Below are positions 10,321-18,935 of a stretch of 64,000 bases of DNA, piece after piece (position 1 is the stretch's first letter; the number at the start of each line of letters is the position of its first letter). The DNA lies in NCBI GenBank assembly GCA_050949725.1, contig JBMNGH010000010.1, positions 1 through 64,000 on the forward strand, in the 5' to 3' direction. The notes under the pieces are model-generated. The model did not search any database and was not told where the DNA came from. It saw only the letters and a list, made by a program, of their open reading frames with translations. The position numbers were made by a program, and so were the translations under genes. Source of the stretch: JBMNGH01 sp050949725. GTDB taxonomy: Bacteria; Bacillota; Thermosediminibacteria; Thermosediminibacterales; Tepidanaerobacteraceae.

Positions 10321-10349
10321 ACCCTTAGATTGATTACGAGGTGTTTACT

Positions 10350-10761
10350 GTGGCAAGACCACCAAAATGGCGTCATGTTGAGTATATCCCCGATATAACG
10401 TATTTCAAACCTGCAGGCGTGCCCTTGAGAGAACTTGAGGAGATCGTCCTGACCGTAGAGGAATTGGAAGCCCTCAGATTAAAAGATCTAGAGGGCTTAG
10501 AGCAGGAACCGTGTGCCGAGAAAATGATATTTCCAGACCCACTTTTATTCGAATAGTAAATTCAGCCCGTAGAAGATTGCGGAAGCTTTGGTCAAAGGCA
10601 AGGCTATACGAATTGAAGGTGGGACATATAAATTCGTCAGGCCTATAAAATGTAGTGATTGCGGTTATGAATGGAGACAGCTGCAAAACAATCCCGACGA
10701 GGAGTGCCCTGAGTGTCATGGCAAGAGGCGAAGGGGATGTCGCCATGGGCATAACCGATAA
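10350..10761 (+). pseudogene. UPF0251 (DUF134) DNA-binding protein, frameshifted
   Basis: Small sigma70-r4-like HTH protein of about 135 residues, often found beside Mrp ATPases and NifX-like proteins. The GTG start at 10350 gives VARPPKWRHVEYIP, followed by LEEIVLTVEELEALRLKDLEGLEQ. A shift occurs at about 10526 (EKM then ISRPTF in another frame) and again near 10580. The C-terminal zinc-knuckle-like part IKCSDCGYEW...ECPECHGKRRRGC reads through to 10761. Two single-base shifts are enough to restore a normal-length protein. It is followed 50 bases later by the Mrp homologue, matching the usual cluster. Confidence 0.8.
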
Positions 10762-10813
10762 AATAGTGTAAACTGCAATATTATTTTTGTCATCAAGAAA
10801 GGGTGTATTAAAG

Positions 10814-11623
10814 ATGAATAACAACAAAACCAATCAGCAAAGCTCACAAAAGTCTGAAGAAGAAAAATCTCAGCAGTCTTCGGCGGGCGAATTGAACAAA
10901 ATAAAAAAGTAATCGCTGTCATGAGTGGAAAAGGCGGTGTAGGCAAATCTACTGTTACAGGGCTTTTGGCTGTTGCACTAAAAAAACAGGGTATAATGTA
11001 GGGATTATGGATGCCGACATAACCGGGCCCAGCATTCCACGAATGTTTGGCATATCCCAGAAGCCGGAAAGCATGGAATTTGGGATAATACCCCCGGAAA
11101 GTTCCACAGGAATCCGCATTATGTCATTAAATCTTTTACTTGAAAATGAAGACGACCCTGTAATTTGGCGAGGTCCATTGATTGCCAATACCATAAAGCA
11201 GTTCTGGAACGATGTTATTTGGGCGATTTGGACTGCCTTTTAGTCGATTTGCCTCCTGGAACAAGTGATGCACCTCGAACGGTAATGCAGTCATTACCAC
11301 TGAACGGGTTGATAATTGTCTCATCTCCGCAGGAACTAGTTGGAATGGTTGTAAAGAAAGCGGTGAAAATGGCCAACATGATGAAAATCCCGGTGATCGG
11401 ACTTGTGGAAAACTACAGTTATGCATTATGCCCTAAATGTGGAGAAAAAATTGCCGTATTTGGAAAGAGCCGCGGTGAGATTGGAGCTAAAGAAGCTGAG
11501 GTGCCTTATTTAGGTTCACTGCCTATAGACGATAAGTTAGCAGAGGCCTGTGACCAAGGCCAGATAGAAAAATATGAGAGCAGTGAAATCAATAATATGA
11601 CCAATTGGATTAAATTAGACTAA
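10814..11623 (+). pseudogene. mrp: Mrp/NBP35-type P-loop ATPase, frameshifted
   Basis: ATP-dependent Fe-S cluster carrier family. After a low-complexity Asn/Gln/Ser/Glu leader the sequence gives the deviant Walker A VMSGKGGVGKST, but one A is missing from the A-run just before it (near 10904). More shifts occur near 10995 (GYNVGIMDAD) and near 11215 (between FWNDV and LDCLLVDLPPGTSD). The C-terminal part includes the CxxC pair LCPKCGE thought to hold the cluster. Length would be about 270 residues, normal for the family. It sits between the UPF0251 and NifX-like genes, probably as one unit. Confidence 0.8.
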
Positions 11624-11660
11624 ATTAAATGGAGAATGATAATTAAGAGGAGGAATTTTG

Positions 11661-11992
11661 GTGAAAGTTGTAATTCCTACTGATGATAACATGGTTTCTG
11701 CCCATTTTGGGCATTGTGCTCAATTCACGATATATGATATTGATGAGGTACAAAAGAAGGTAAATTCCAAAAAGGTTATCGATAATCCCGGTCATGAGCC
11801 CGGTTTTCTGCCGCGCTATCTAGCAGACTTTGGAATCAATTGCATCATTGCCGGAGGCATGGGTTCCAGGCAAAACAGCTTTTTGACCAGAATAATATAC
11901 AGACAATAACAGGAGCTACGGGGAAACAGATAAGTAATACAGTATTATTGGAAGGAAGTCTTGAGAATAAAGGTAGTTTTTGTGATCACTAG
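11661..11992 (+). pseudogene. NifX/NafY-like FeMo-co/Fe-S protein, frameshifted
   Basis: Dinitrogenase iron-molybdenum cofactor domain protein (usually 110-125 residues). The GTG at 11661 has an AAGAGGAGG site and starts VKVVIPTDDNMVSAHFGHC. The frame breaks near 11870 after IIAGGMGSR. The remainder (AKQLFDQNNIQTITGATG) continues one frame over and ends at 11992 with SFCDH. In organisms without nitrogenase this family is thought to bind Fe-S or other metal clusters and is commonly coupled to Mrp ATPases. No nif genes are in the window, so a nitrogen-fixation role is not supported. Confidence 0.75.
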
Positions 11993-12050
11993 TAATGGAT
12001 TTTTAATTAAGGAAAGCTTGTGATCATTATTTATAAAAAGGAGATTCATT

Positions 12051-12565
12051 ATGGTTTATAATGTGCTCAAACCTTTTAACTTAAGGTGGATTACACGGAC
12101 GGCGATACTTCTTGCGATTACATTAGCCTTTCAAATGTTGGGCTTCCCACAGGTCGTAACTGGCCCTGCTGTAAACGGAATGTTGCTTATATCCGGAACA
12201 TATGTTGGTGGCATCGGTGCCGTGATTATCGGCTTATTGACACCGTTTATAGCCTTTATGAGAGGGATTCTTGCACCTCCTTTAGCCCCCATGATACCTT
12301 TATCATGCTTGGCAATATCGTATTTGTAATAGCATACATTGTCTTTAGAAGTAAATTGGGCAAAGGTTATGCAGGCTCTATTATCGGCCTCGTGGTTGGG
12401 GCAGTGGTCAAATTCTTGATATTGTCATCTGCCGTTCGACTAATCGTGAGTGTCCCGCCTCCTGTTGCACAAGCAATGCAGGTGCCGCAGCTTTATACGG
12501 CCATCTTGGGCGGTATTATTGCTATTATTGTGGAAAAAGCCCTTGATTCTGTTATTATTGAATAA
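12051..12565 (+). pseudogene. ECF transporter S component (vitamin uptake), frameshifted
   Basis: Hydrophobic protein of about 170 residues with five or six predicted membrane segments, like substrate-binding S components of energy-coupling-factor transporters. The N-terminal part MVYNVLKPFNLRWITRTAIL to LAPMIP is in one frame and the rest (FIMLGNIVFVIAY...) in the next, with one base missing near 12300. The start has an AAAGGAGATTC site. The partner EcfA/EcfT genes are not nearby, as expected for group II ECF systems. The substrate cannot be named: there is no riboswitch that I recognise in the leader. Confidence 0.65.
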
Positions 12566-12579
12566 CAATAAATAATGTG

Positions 12580-12621
12580 AAAGACACTAGGCTTTTTAAA
12601 AGCTACAGGGTGTCTTTTTTT
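12580..12621 (+). terminator. intrinsic terminator
   Basis: Stem AAAGACAC / GTGTCTTT (12580-12587 and 12610-12617), ending in a run of T. It follows the ECF-S gene and marks the end of the frameshift-rich region. Confidence 0.75.
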
Positions 12622-12755
12622 GTTAGATAAAAAAACCCCAAACAGTATTAGCTTGCTTTTTGCCAAATATAGCCATATAATAAAAATTAGTTTTTTGTCA
12701 AAATAAAGCTGTTATTATCAGCAAGCCGTCTATTTACAGAAAGGAATAATGCCTT

Positions 12756-13781
12756 ATGAAAAAAATCAAGGTCCTGGTTGTCGATGATAGTCTTTTTTAT
12801 AGAGCGATTATATCAAAAGGTATTTCTTCTGATCCTCAGATCAAAGTAATTGCTACCGCCAGTGACCCCTTTGATGCAAGGGATAAAATTCTGCGGTACA
12901 ATCCGGATGTCATCACATGTGATGTTGAAATGCCTAAAATGGACGGGATCAAGTTTGTTCAGCGGTTGATACCACAATACCCTGTGCCTGTTATTATGGT
13001 GACAACTATAAGTGAATCGGTTTTTGATGCAATAAGAGCCGGTGCAGTTGATTTCGTGACAAAACCGGATGTTACATCCCAGATTACCTTAGACTCTTTT
13101 ATTGATGAATTGATTATAAAAGTAAAAACCGCTTCTCAAGCTAAAGTATCACAGTGGAGTCCCGGACGTATTTCCAGCAACATTGATTATGTAATAGATA
13201 AAAAAAACTATAGCATTATTGCTATTGGTGCCTCCACAGGCGGCACTGAAGCTATATACAGTATTCTCAGAGCGCTTCCAAATACTACCCCCGGTATTGT
13301 AATAGTACAACACCTTCCTGCTGTCTTTTCTAAAATGTTTGCTGAAAGGTTAAACAGGACAACCTCATTAAAAGTAAAAGAGGCACAGACGGGTGATTAC
13401 GTCCAACAAGGCCATGTATTTTTAGCCCCTGGTGACAAGCATATGAAGGTCAAAAAAATAGGTGATAAGTACAAAATTAACTGTTTTGAAGGCGAAAAGG
13501 TTAACGGTCACCGTCCTTCAGTAGATGTGCTTTTCGAATCCATTGCACAAGAGGCCGGAAATAGAGCAATAGGTATAATTCTAACCGGTATGGGATATGA
13601 TGGGGCAAAGGGATTGCTTTCAATGAAAAACAATGGTGCAAGGACAATAGGGCAGGATGAAAAATCGAGTGTTGTATATGGTATGCCAAAAGTGGCTTTC
13701 AATATTGGTGCGGTTGAAGCACAAGTATCCCTAAAAGACATTCCCCATAAAATTTATACAATTTTGACAGGGGCTTATTAA
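12756..13781 (+). CDS. cheB: CheB-like protein-glutamate methylesterase/deamidase
   Basis: Full-length chemotaxis methylesterase of 341 residues. The receiver domain (residues 1-120) has VVDDS, the phospho-acceptor aspartate in TCDVEMPKMDG and the K of TKPD. The C-terminal esterase domain has the serine of AIGASTGGTEA, the histidine of VQHLP and the aspartate of GMGYDGA, which together form the triad. It removes methyl groups from chemoreceptors or deamidates them when phosphorylated. The start has an AAAGGAAT site. No cheA, cheR, cheW or receptor gene adjoins it, so it is an orphan copy, possibly serving a distant chemotaxis locus. Confidence 0.92.
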   Translation: MKKIKVLVVDDSLFYRAIISKGISSDPQIKVIATASDPFDARDKILRYNPDVITCDVEMPKMDGIKFVQRLIPQYPVPVIMVTTISESVFDAIRAGAVDFVTKPDVTSQITLDSFIDELIIKVKTASQAKVSQWSPGRISSNIDYVIDKKNYSIIAIGASTGGTEAIYSILRALPNTTPGIVIVQHLPAVFSKMFAERLNRTTSLKVKEAQTGDYVQQGHVFLAPGDKHMKVKKIGDKYKINCFEGEKVNGHRPSVDVLFESIAQEAGNRAIGIILTGMGYDGAKGLLSMKNNGARTIGQDEKSSVVYGMPKVAFNIGAVEAQVSLKDIPHKIYTILTGAY

Positions 13782-13910
13782 TAGAAATTTTTCCCAATGG
13801 CTTTTGACATCATACTGAATGTTTGATAAATTATATAATATAAAAGTGAGACTTAGACAGGTTTTTTTTGCATAACTGTAGATGTAAAAAGTTTCAAGGG
13901 GGAAAAATTT

Positions 13911-15392
13911 TTGAGCGGTATAGTATCTATAATTTCGACGAGAGGCAGATTGAGACACAAAACCGGTACAACGCGCTTAAAAGATATGCTAGGTGCTTTA
14001 AAACACCGCGGAAGAGCAGGAACCAAGGTTTTTAAAGTAGAAAAGGCGGTTTTAGGGAAGACAGATTCTATCCAGACTATTCAGACAGATCACGATTTAT
14101 CAAAAGTGAATGGAGGTAGTGAAGGCCCTGTAATAGTTGCGGATGGAAGCATTCCAACGGGTGGAGATGACATCTCCTGCGAAAAAGCAATCGCAAAAAA
14201 ATATGAAAATGAAGGGCATGATTTTGTTAACAATCTGGACGGTTCATTTGCTTTTGTGCTTGCAGATGGTGACAATATAATAGCGGCACGTGATCCGTTT
14301 GGGGTAAAACCGCTGTACTACACTCAGAGGGAAGATGAGATAGTATTCGCATCAGAAATAAAAGCACTTATGGACTTTGAGGGTAAAATTGAACACTTTC
14401 CACCTGGATGCTACTACAGTTCAAAAGACGATTTCACCAAGTACTATGAAATACCAAACCCGGCCTCCGAACAACATACATCTCAAAACGAGGCAATTGA
14501 AACAGTCAAGGATACAATTATTGAGGCTGTAGAAAAAAATTGTAAACATGAGCACAACGTAGGAGTTTTTTTGAGTGGTGGAGTAGACTCCAGTATTATT
14601 GCTGCTGCTTGTTATGAGGTTCTTGATAATGTCAAAACATATGCGGTTGGGAGTCTGGAAAGCAGTGATCTACCCAGAGCTAATCAGGTTGCTGAGTTTT
14701 TTGGTCTGGAACACCATGAATATATATACACAAAAGACGATATCGTGGATGTCCTGCGTGAGGTTATTTATCACCTTGAATCATTTGATATGTATCTCGT
14801 GAGGAGCGCAGTTGTGAATTACTTGCTCGCGAGGATGGCACGGAATAATGGAGAAGAATTGATTTTTTGCGGTGAAGGAGCCGATGAAATCTTTGGCGGT
14901 TACCATTATCTGAAAAAGATAAACCGGTCTAAAGTTAGGGATGAGCTTGTTAAACTTCTGAATAAAGGCCATGCAAACGGCTTTCAAAGAGTTGACAGAA
15001 TGACTTCTGCCTTTTCTTTGGAGGGCCGGCTTCCCTTTGTAGATCGGGGTGTTGTAGAATACGGGCTCAGCTTACCTATTGAATGGAAAATTAATTCAGA
15101 TGGAAGTGGTAACCTTATAGAAAAGTGGATACTCAGAAAAGCTTTTGAAAAATATCTTCCCGAGGAAATAGTCTGGAGAAAGAAGCAGAAATTCTTCCAA
15201 GGCGCAGGCTCAGACGATTTACTGGCATCGTACGCAGACGAAAAGATTACGGATGAAGAATTTGAACGGAAGAGATTTATAGATGGTTTTAACCTGAGAT
15301 CAAAAGAAGAGTACCTTTACTTCAAAATTTTCAAGCAGTACTTCCCAAATGATTCAGTAATAGATACAATAGAGCGGACTACAACAGTCTAG
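13911..15392 (+). CDS. asparagine synthase homologue with degenerate glutaminase site
   Basis: 493-residue homologue of glutamine-hydrolysing asparagine synthetase (AsnB). The TTG start at 13911 follows CAAGGGGGAAA. The mature N-terminus would be SGIVSIIS rather than the CGI required for the Ntn-type glutaminase nucleophile, and the usual NGEIYN substrate loop is replaced by ADGSIPTG. The synthetase half looks complete: the ATP pyrophosphatase loop FLSGGVDSS (about residue 223), ARDPFGVKPLYY, GEGADEIFGGY and the SLEGRLPF segment. It may use free ammonia, or make another amide. No amino-acid operon surrounds it. The fold is certain and the product is not. Confidence 0.8.
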   Translation: MSGIVSIISTRGRLRHKTGTTRLKDMLGALKHRGRAGTKVFKVEKAVLGKTDSIQTIQTDHDLSKVNGGSEGPVIVADGSIPTGGDDISCEKAIAKKYENEGHDFVNNLDGSFAFVLADGDNIIAARDPFGVKPLYYTQREDEIVFASEIKALMDFEGKIEHFPPGCYYSSKDDFTKYYEIPNPASEQHTSQNEAIETVKDTIIEAVEKNCKHEHNVGVFLSGGVDSSIIAAACYEVLDNVKTYAVGSLESSDLPRANQVAEFFGLEHHEYIYTKDDIVDVLREVIYHLESFDMYLVRSAVVNYLLARMARNNGEELIFCGEGADEIFGGYHYLKKINRSKVRDELVKLLNKGHANGFQRVDRMTSAFSLEGRLPFVDRGVVEYGLSLPIEWKINSDGSGNLIEKWILRKAFEKYLPEEIVWRKKQKFFQGAGSDDLLASYADEKITDEEFERKRFIDGFNLRSKEEYLYFKIFKQYFPNDSVIDTIERTTTV

Positions 15393-15414
15393 GCTAGTGA
15401 CAGGGGGACTGACA

Positions 15415-15600
15415 GGGGGACGGAGTTGCTGTCACCCGTGTCACCCGATGCTGTCACCCGTGTCACCCGTTGCTGTCACCCGTGTCACCCGTGTTACCAT
15501 GTCAGACGGGCACCGGCCGTAGAGTGATAAGGGGTCGGAATTGTTGTCACACATGTATATCACAATTCATGTGACGAGGGGATGGGGTTACAGTCACACA
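15415..15600. repeat. family A repeats with 22-bp tandem triplication
   Basis: A family A copy (GGGGACGGAGTTGCTGTCAC at 15416) runs straight into three tandem 22-base units starting TGCTGTCACCCG (15427-15448, 15449-15470, 15471-15492). Diverged copies follow near 15533 and 15577. The tract fills the space between the asnB-like gene and the family B repeats. No gene is visible between 15393 and 15840. Confidence 0.75.
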
Positions 15601-15704
15601 TATTATTGTGACATATGTTATTGTCACATATGCACATAGAGACTGACCATAGATGACTAGAAACCGCATGTCCGTCTGTGGAATACTAACAGAGCGGCGA
15701 TTTT

Positions 15705-15770
15705 TGTGAAACAACAAGGTTTCCGGGCCCCGACAGCAATCTATGATTGCGTTGTCGGGTGGGGTTCTTT
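15705..15770 (+). repeat. family B palindromic repeat
   Basis: The copy contains the arms CCCGACAGCAATC and GATTGCGTTGTCGGG around a TAT loop, preceded by AACAACAAGGTTTCCGGG and followed by TGGGGTTCTTT. This strong hairpin with a T-rich end could work as a terminator. Confidence 0.8.
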
Positions 15771-15774
15771 AGCA

Positions 15775-15835
15775 AAGCGCAAGGTTTCCGGGACCCGACA
15801 GCAATCTATGATTGCGTTGTCGGGTGGGGTTCTTA
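15775..15835 (+). repeat. family B palindromic repeat, second tandem copy
   Basis: Almost identical to the copy ending at 15770 and separated from it by only a few bases. It ends six bases before the stop of the Crp-family gene on the other strand, so the pair lies between convergent genes. Confidence 0.8.
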
Positions 15836-15840
15836 CTTCT

Positions 15841-16512
15841 TTATAATAAAATGTCAGTGTCTTTAATAGTAATCGATTTTGAATCATAATCTATTAAACC
15901 GTCTTTTTTCATCTTGTTAAGCTCTCTCGATAGTGACGGTCTTTGGATGCCAAATCTTTCTGCCAGTTCCTTTTTGGAAATGTCCAGCTTAATGACAGGG
16001 CTCTTTTGCAGGTAATATTCGTACGACAGATATTCTATAATCAACTGTCTTATTGTTTTCATAGTAACAGATCTTAATTTTTGTGATAATACTATTGCCT
16101 TATTTGATACCAGATGTAAAAATTCAAGCAGGAATTCCTTATTTTTCTGACATAAATCAAGGATCAGTTCCTTTCTTATGTGCATTATTAAACAATCAGT
16201 TTTGCTAATGACAGTCATAGGGTAACTATTGTCATATGCGAATATCAAGTTTGCGCCCAATACATCTCCTGCCTTAAAAGAGCATATAGTCAAGACATTG
16301 CCGTTCTCCTCAATTTTTTTAATATCTACTTTTCCTTTTAGTACCAAATCTAGACTATAGCATAATTCATTTTGAAAATGGATTATGCTGTTTTTTTTAT
16401 AATCAACTATTTTGTAGTTATCTTTTTTTAAAATGTCAAGAAGCTCTTGACGTTCAAAACAACTGAACGGACTGGTAATGTATATTACTCCAATATAATC
16501 TATAACATCCAC
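15841..16512 (-). CDS. Crp/Fnr family transcriptional regulator
   Basis: 223-residue regulator with an N-terminal cyclic-nucleotide-binding-like beta barrel (about residues 20-140, including GKVDIKKIEENG and GDVLGANLIFA) and a C-terminal winged helix (SKKELAERFGIQRPSLSRELNKMKKDGLI, about residues 178-207). It lacks the N-terminal cysteine cluster of Fnr, so oxygen sensing through an Fe-S cluster is unlikely; the ligand is unknown. It is transcribed divergently from the two-gene permease unit, with a GTAACC-TC-GGTTAC palindrome in the gap, and probably controls that unit and itself. Confidence 0.85.
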   Translation of the reverse strand: MDVIDYIGVIYITSPFSCFERQELLDILKKDNYKIVDYKKNSIIHFQNELCYSLDLVLKGKVDIKKIEENGNVLTICSFKAGDVLGANLIFAYDNSYPMTVISKTDCLIMHIRKELILDLCQKNKEFLLEFLHLVSNKAIVLSQKLRSVTMKTIRQLIIEYLSYEYYLQKSPVIKLDISKKELAERFGIQRPSLSRELNKMKKDGLIDYDSKSITIKDTDILL

Positions 16513-16529
16513 GTAATCACCTCGAATCA

Positions 16530-16543
16530 GTAACCTCGGTTAC
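16530..16543. promoter_or_regulatory. palindromic operator candidate
   Basis: Perfect six-base arms GTAACC and GGTTAC separated by TC, located 18 bases upstream of the regulator start and about 100 bases upstream of the permease start. The position suits binding by the adjacent Crp/Fnr protein. The assignment is inferred from symmetry and position. Confidence 0.5.
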
Positions 16544-16644
16544 AGTATTATCTTTTAATTAATATTATAATATTAATCACTGCTGTTTTAAACAACTATT
16601 ACCTTTTTATTTCGTAAGAAAATTATTATTTGGGAGGGATTTCA

Positions 16645-17127
16645 ATGGATGCAATTACCAGGTTGTTCTGGGTAATATGCGCTGTAGGGCTTGTAATATC
16701 ACTGATAAAAGACAAAAAGAAATCGTTACGCTCTTTAAAGATAGTAAGGGGAATGATGAAAACCATGGTCAGCGAAATGGTCGCAATCTTATTTTTAATA
16801 GGTCTGATTGTCACTTTTATTCCACCCGAGATGGTGGGGGCTTATCTCGGAAAGGTAAATATATTTCTTTCAACTGTCGTTGCAGCAGTAATAGGGAGTA
16901 TTACGTTAATTCCGGCATTTGTGGCATTTCCCCTTGTCGGCTCTTTTGTAAAAATAGGTATCAGCATTGTACCGGCAGTTGCCTTTTTGACTACACTTAC
17001 GATGGTCGGTTTTGTAACATTTCCACTCGAGAAAAAGAGCTTCGGAACAAAATTTACACTTACAAGGAATTTATTCAGCTTTCTGTTTGCGATTATCATT
17101 TCTATTACAATGGGGGTATTGATGTGA
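16645..17127 (+). CDS. small permease subunit, first half (DUF318/UPF0718-like)
   Basis: 160-residue membrane protein with about five predicted transmembrane helices. The ATG at 16645 has a GGGAGGG site. The motif IGSITLIPAFVAFPLVGSF resembles the glycine/proline-rich helix of UPF0718 permeases. Its stop overlaps the next gene as ATGTGA. The usual UPF0718 protein is a single chain of 300-400 residues, whereas here two chains of 160 and 180 residues seem to form it. The CxC/CSC residues of the metalloid-efflux branch are absent. The substrate is unknown, and co-control by the divergent Crp/Fnr protein is likely. Confidence 0.65.
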   Translation: MDAITRLFWVICAVGLVISLIKDKKKSLRSLKIVRGMMKTMVSEMVAILFLIGLIVTFIPPEMVGAYLGKVNIFLSTVVAAVIGSITLIPAFVAFPLVGSFVKIGISIVPAVAFLTTLTMVGFVTFPLEKKSFGTKFTLTRNLFSFLFAIIISITMGVLM

Positions 17128-17666
17128 GTATAATAAAGTTTGTTAATAATAACAAAATATTCAGCGTTGTCGCATTTATATACATTATATTGTTGTTTAC
17201 AATGCCACATAAGGCAGCGGAATCGTTTAGCAACAGCATGTATTATGTTATAGAGTTGATACAGGTGATTCCTATAATAATAGTTTTAACGGCAATCATT
17301 GAGGCTTGGGTGCCCAAAAAAACTATAGTCCGGCACTTGGGCGAAAAATCCGGTATAAAGGGTGCTTTGATTTCTCTTGTGCTGGGAAGTGTTTCAGCAG
17401 GCCCAATATACGCGGCTTTCCCGCTATGCAAAATGCTGCTGCGGAGGGGGGCCGGAATCGCAAATATTGTCATAATACTTAATGCATGGGCTGTCATCAA
17501 GGTGCCTATGCTCGCAAATGAAGCGAAGTTTCTTGGTCCAAGATTTATGGCTACCAGATGGGTGCTGACGGTGATTTCAATTTTTGTTATAGCGTACCTG
17601 ATGCATGTATTTGTGAAAAAAGAGCATCTTTTTAGCGCCGAAACCAAAAATAAATCAACAACTTGA
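17124..17666 (+). CDS. small permease subunit, second half (DUF318/UPF0718-like)
   Basis: 180-residue membrane protein starting at GTG 17124, which overlaps the previous stop by four bases and so is translationally coupled. It has five or so predicted helices. The motif LGSVSAGPIYAAFPLCKMLL is typical of UPF0718 permeases and pairs with the related motif in the upstream subunit. A basic C-terminal tail (VKKEHLFSAETKNK) would face the cytosol. The two genes most likely make one heteromeric transporter. Confidence 0.65.
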   Translation: MSIIKFVNNNKIFSVVAFIYIILLFTMPHKAAESFSNSMYYVIELIQVIPIIIVLTAIIEAWVPKKTIVRHLGEKSGIKGALISLVLGSVSAGPIYAAFPLCKMLLRRGAGIANIVIILNAWAVIKVPMLANEAKFLGPRFMATRWVLTVISIFVIAYLMHVFVKKEHLFSAETKNKSTT

Positions 17667-17675
17667 CGATTGTTC

Positions 17676-17930
17676 AAGATATTAAATAGGTGTAGGACAT
17701 TTAAGTGTAAAAAAACAAGAAATCCCCCACATTTTGAAAAATGGAATCACCGTTCATAGTGTAAAATAGTTGTAGGACATTTTCAAGATAAAAGAACAAG
17801 AGTTCCTCACTTTTTGATACAATGGAATCACCATTAAAAAACATTGAAAAGGAGGAACTCTTGTGAATACTATTGTAATACAAAACTGCAAAACCAAACA
17901 TTTTTGCGTTATTTAATTACGATAGATATA
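17676..17930 (+). mobile_element. truncated insertion-sequence end with duplicated 80-bp segment
   Basis: Two imperfect direct copies (about 17687-17760 and 17766-17835) share TGTAGGACATTT, AACAAGA, TCC(C/T)C, CAC(A/T)TTTTGA and ATGGAATCACC. The second leads through AAAGGAGGAACTC to a GTG start at 17862 that reads NTIVIQNCKTK and stops within 20 codons. This looks like the left end of an insertion sequence plus the first codons of its transposase, the rest being lost. The family was not identified. Nothing else is in the gap 17667-17991. Confidence 0.5.
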
Positions 17931-17991
17931 ATATTATTAATCTCATAGATTTAACCTAATCTTGTTTCAATCAAATTTTGGCGGTGGCGAT

Positions 17992-18882
17992 ATGGGGAAA
18001 ACCTTCGAAAAGCAAACAATAATCCTATTGGCCATATTTTTGCTGCTTCCGGGATGTGGTATCAATAGAGGCATAGATAGTGCCGATAAAGAGCCGCAAA
18101 ACCAAATGGCAAATGGCATGAATGCCGAACTGCTAAATCCTGACGGTATGACGCTAGAGGAAAGGTTCAGGACACCGGAAGGATTTAGCAGAATCCAGGT
18201 AGATGAAAGCTCTTTTGCTGCCTATCTTAGAAATTTGCCACTAAAACCACACGGTTCAAAGGTTGAATATTACAACAAACAGACAAAACCTAAAGATGTG
18301 CATGAAGCAGTCGTTGATATGGATGTTGGAGAAAGAGATCTCCAACAATGTGCCGATGCAGTTATAAGGCTAAGGGCCGAGTATCTTTTTCACAACCAGC
18401 TGTATGACAAGATCAGCTTTAGTTTTACAAATGGCTTTAAAGCTGATTACACAAGCTGGATGCGAGGAAAAAGAATAGTTGTGGATGGGAATGAGGCATA
18501 TTGGGTTGACAGTGGAAGGCCCTCTAATGATTATGAATCATTCAGGAAATACTTAGACATTGTCTTTGCATATGCAGGAACACTGTCCCTTTCACAAGAA
18601 TTGCAAAATGTTCCCTTAGAAGATATGCAAATAGGTGATGTGTTTTTGCAGGGCGGCAGTCCCGGGCATTGCGTCTTGGTAGTTGATATTGCCGAGAACG
18701 AAGAAACATGTGAAAGGCTTTTCATGATTGCCCAAAGCTACATGCCTGCACAAGACATTCATGTATTAAAAAATCTAGAGCATAAGGAATTTAGCCCATG
18801 GTACTCTGCGAAATTTGGTGATAGACTGGAAACGCCTGAATGGACTTTTTCCAAAGGAGACCTAATGAGGTTTCCGGAATAA
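17992..18882 (+). CDS. DUF4846 lipoprotein
   Basis: 296-residue predicted lipoprotein. The ATG at 17992 (MGKTFEKQ) is preferred because it is followed at once by a signal peptide with lipobox LLPGC (cysteine near residue 19). The mature part fits the DUF4846 family: ERFRTPEGFSR, FAAYLRNLPLKPHGS, a QCADAVIRLRAEYL helix, and GDVFLQGGSPGHCVLVVDIA near the C-terminus. Members are exported in many anaerobes and the function is unknown. It is monocistronic, ended by a clear hairpin terminator. Confidence 0.8.
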   Translation: MGKTFEKQTIILLAIFLLLPGCGINRGIDSADKEPQNQMANGMNAELLNPDGMTLEERFRTPEGFSRIQVDESSFAAYLRNLPLKPHGSKVEYYNKQTKPKDVHEAVVDMDVGERDLQQCADAVIRLRAEYLFHNQLYDKISFSFTNGFKADYTSWMRGKRIVVDGNEAYWVDSGRPSNDYESFRKYLDIVFAYAGTLSLSQELQNVPLEDMQIGDVFLQGGSPGHCVLVVDIAENEETCERLFMIAQSYMPAQDIHVLKNLEHKEFSPWYSAKFGDRLETPEWTFSKGDLMRFPE

Positions 18883-18935
18883 AACTCCAGGTATATATAT
18901 GTTATACTCATATAGTATACTCGTGTGCTCATGGT

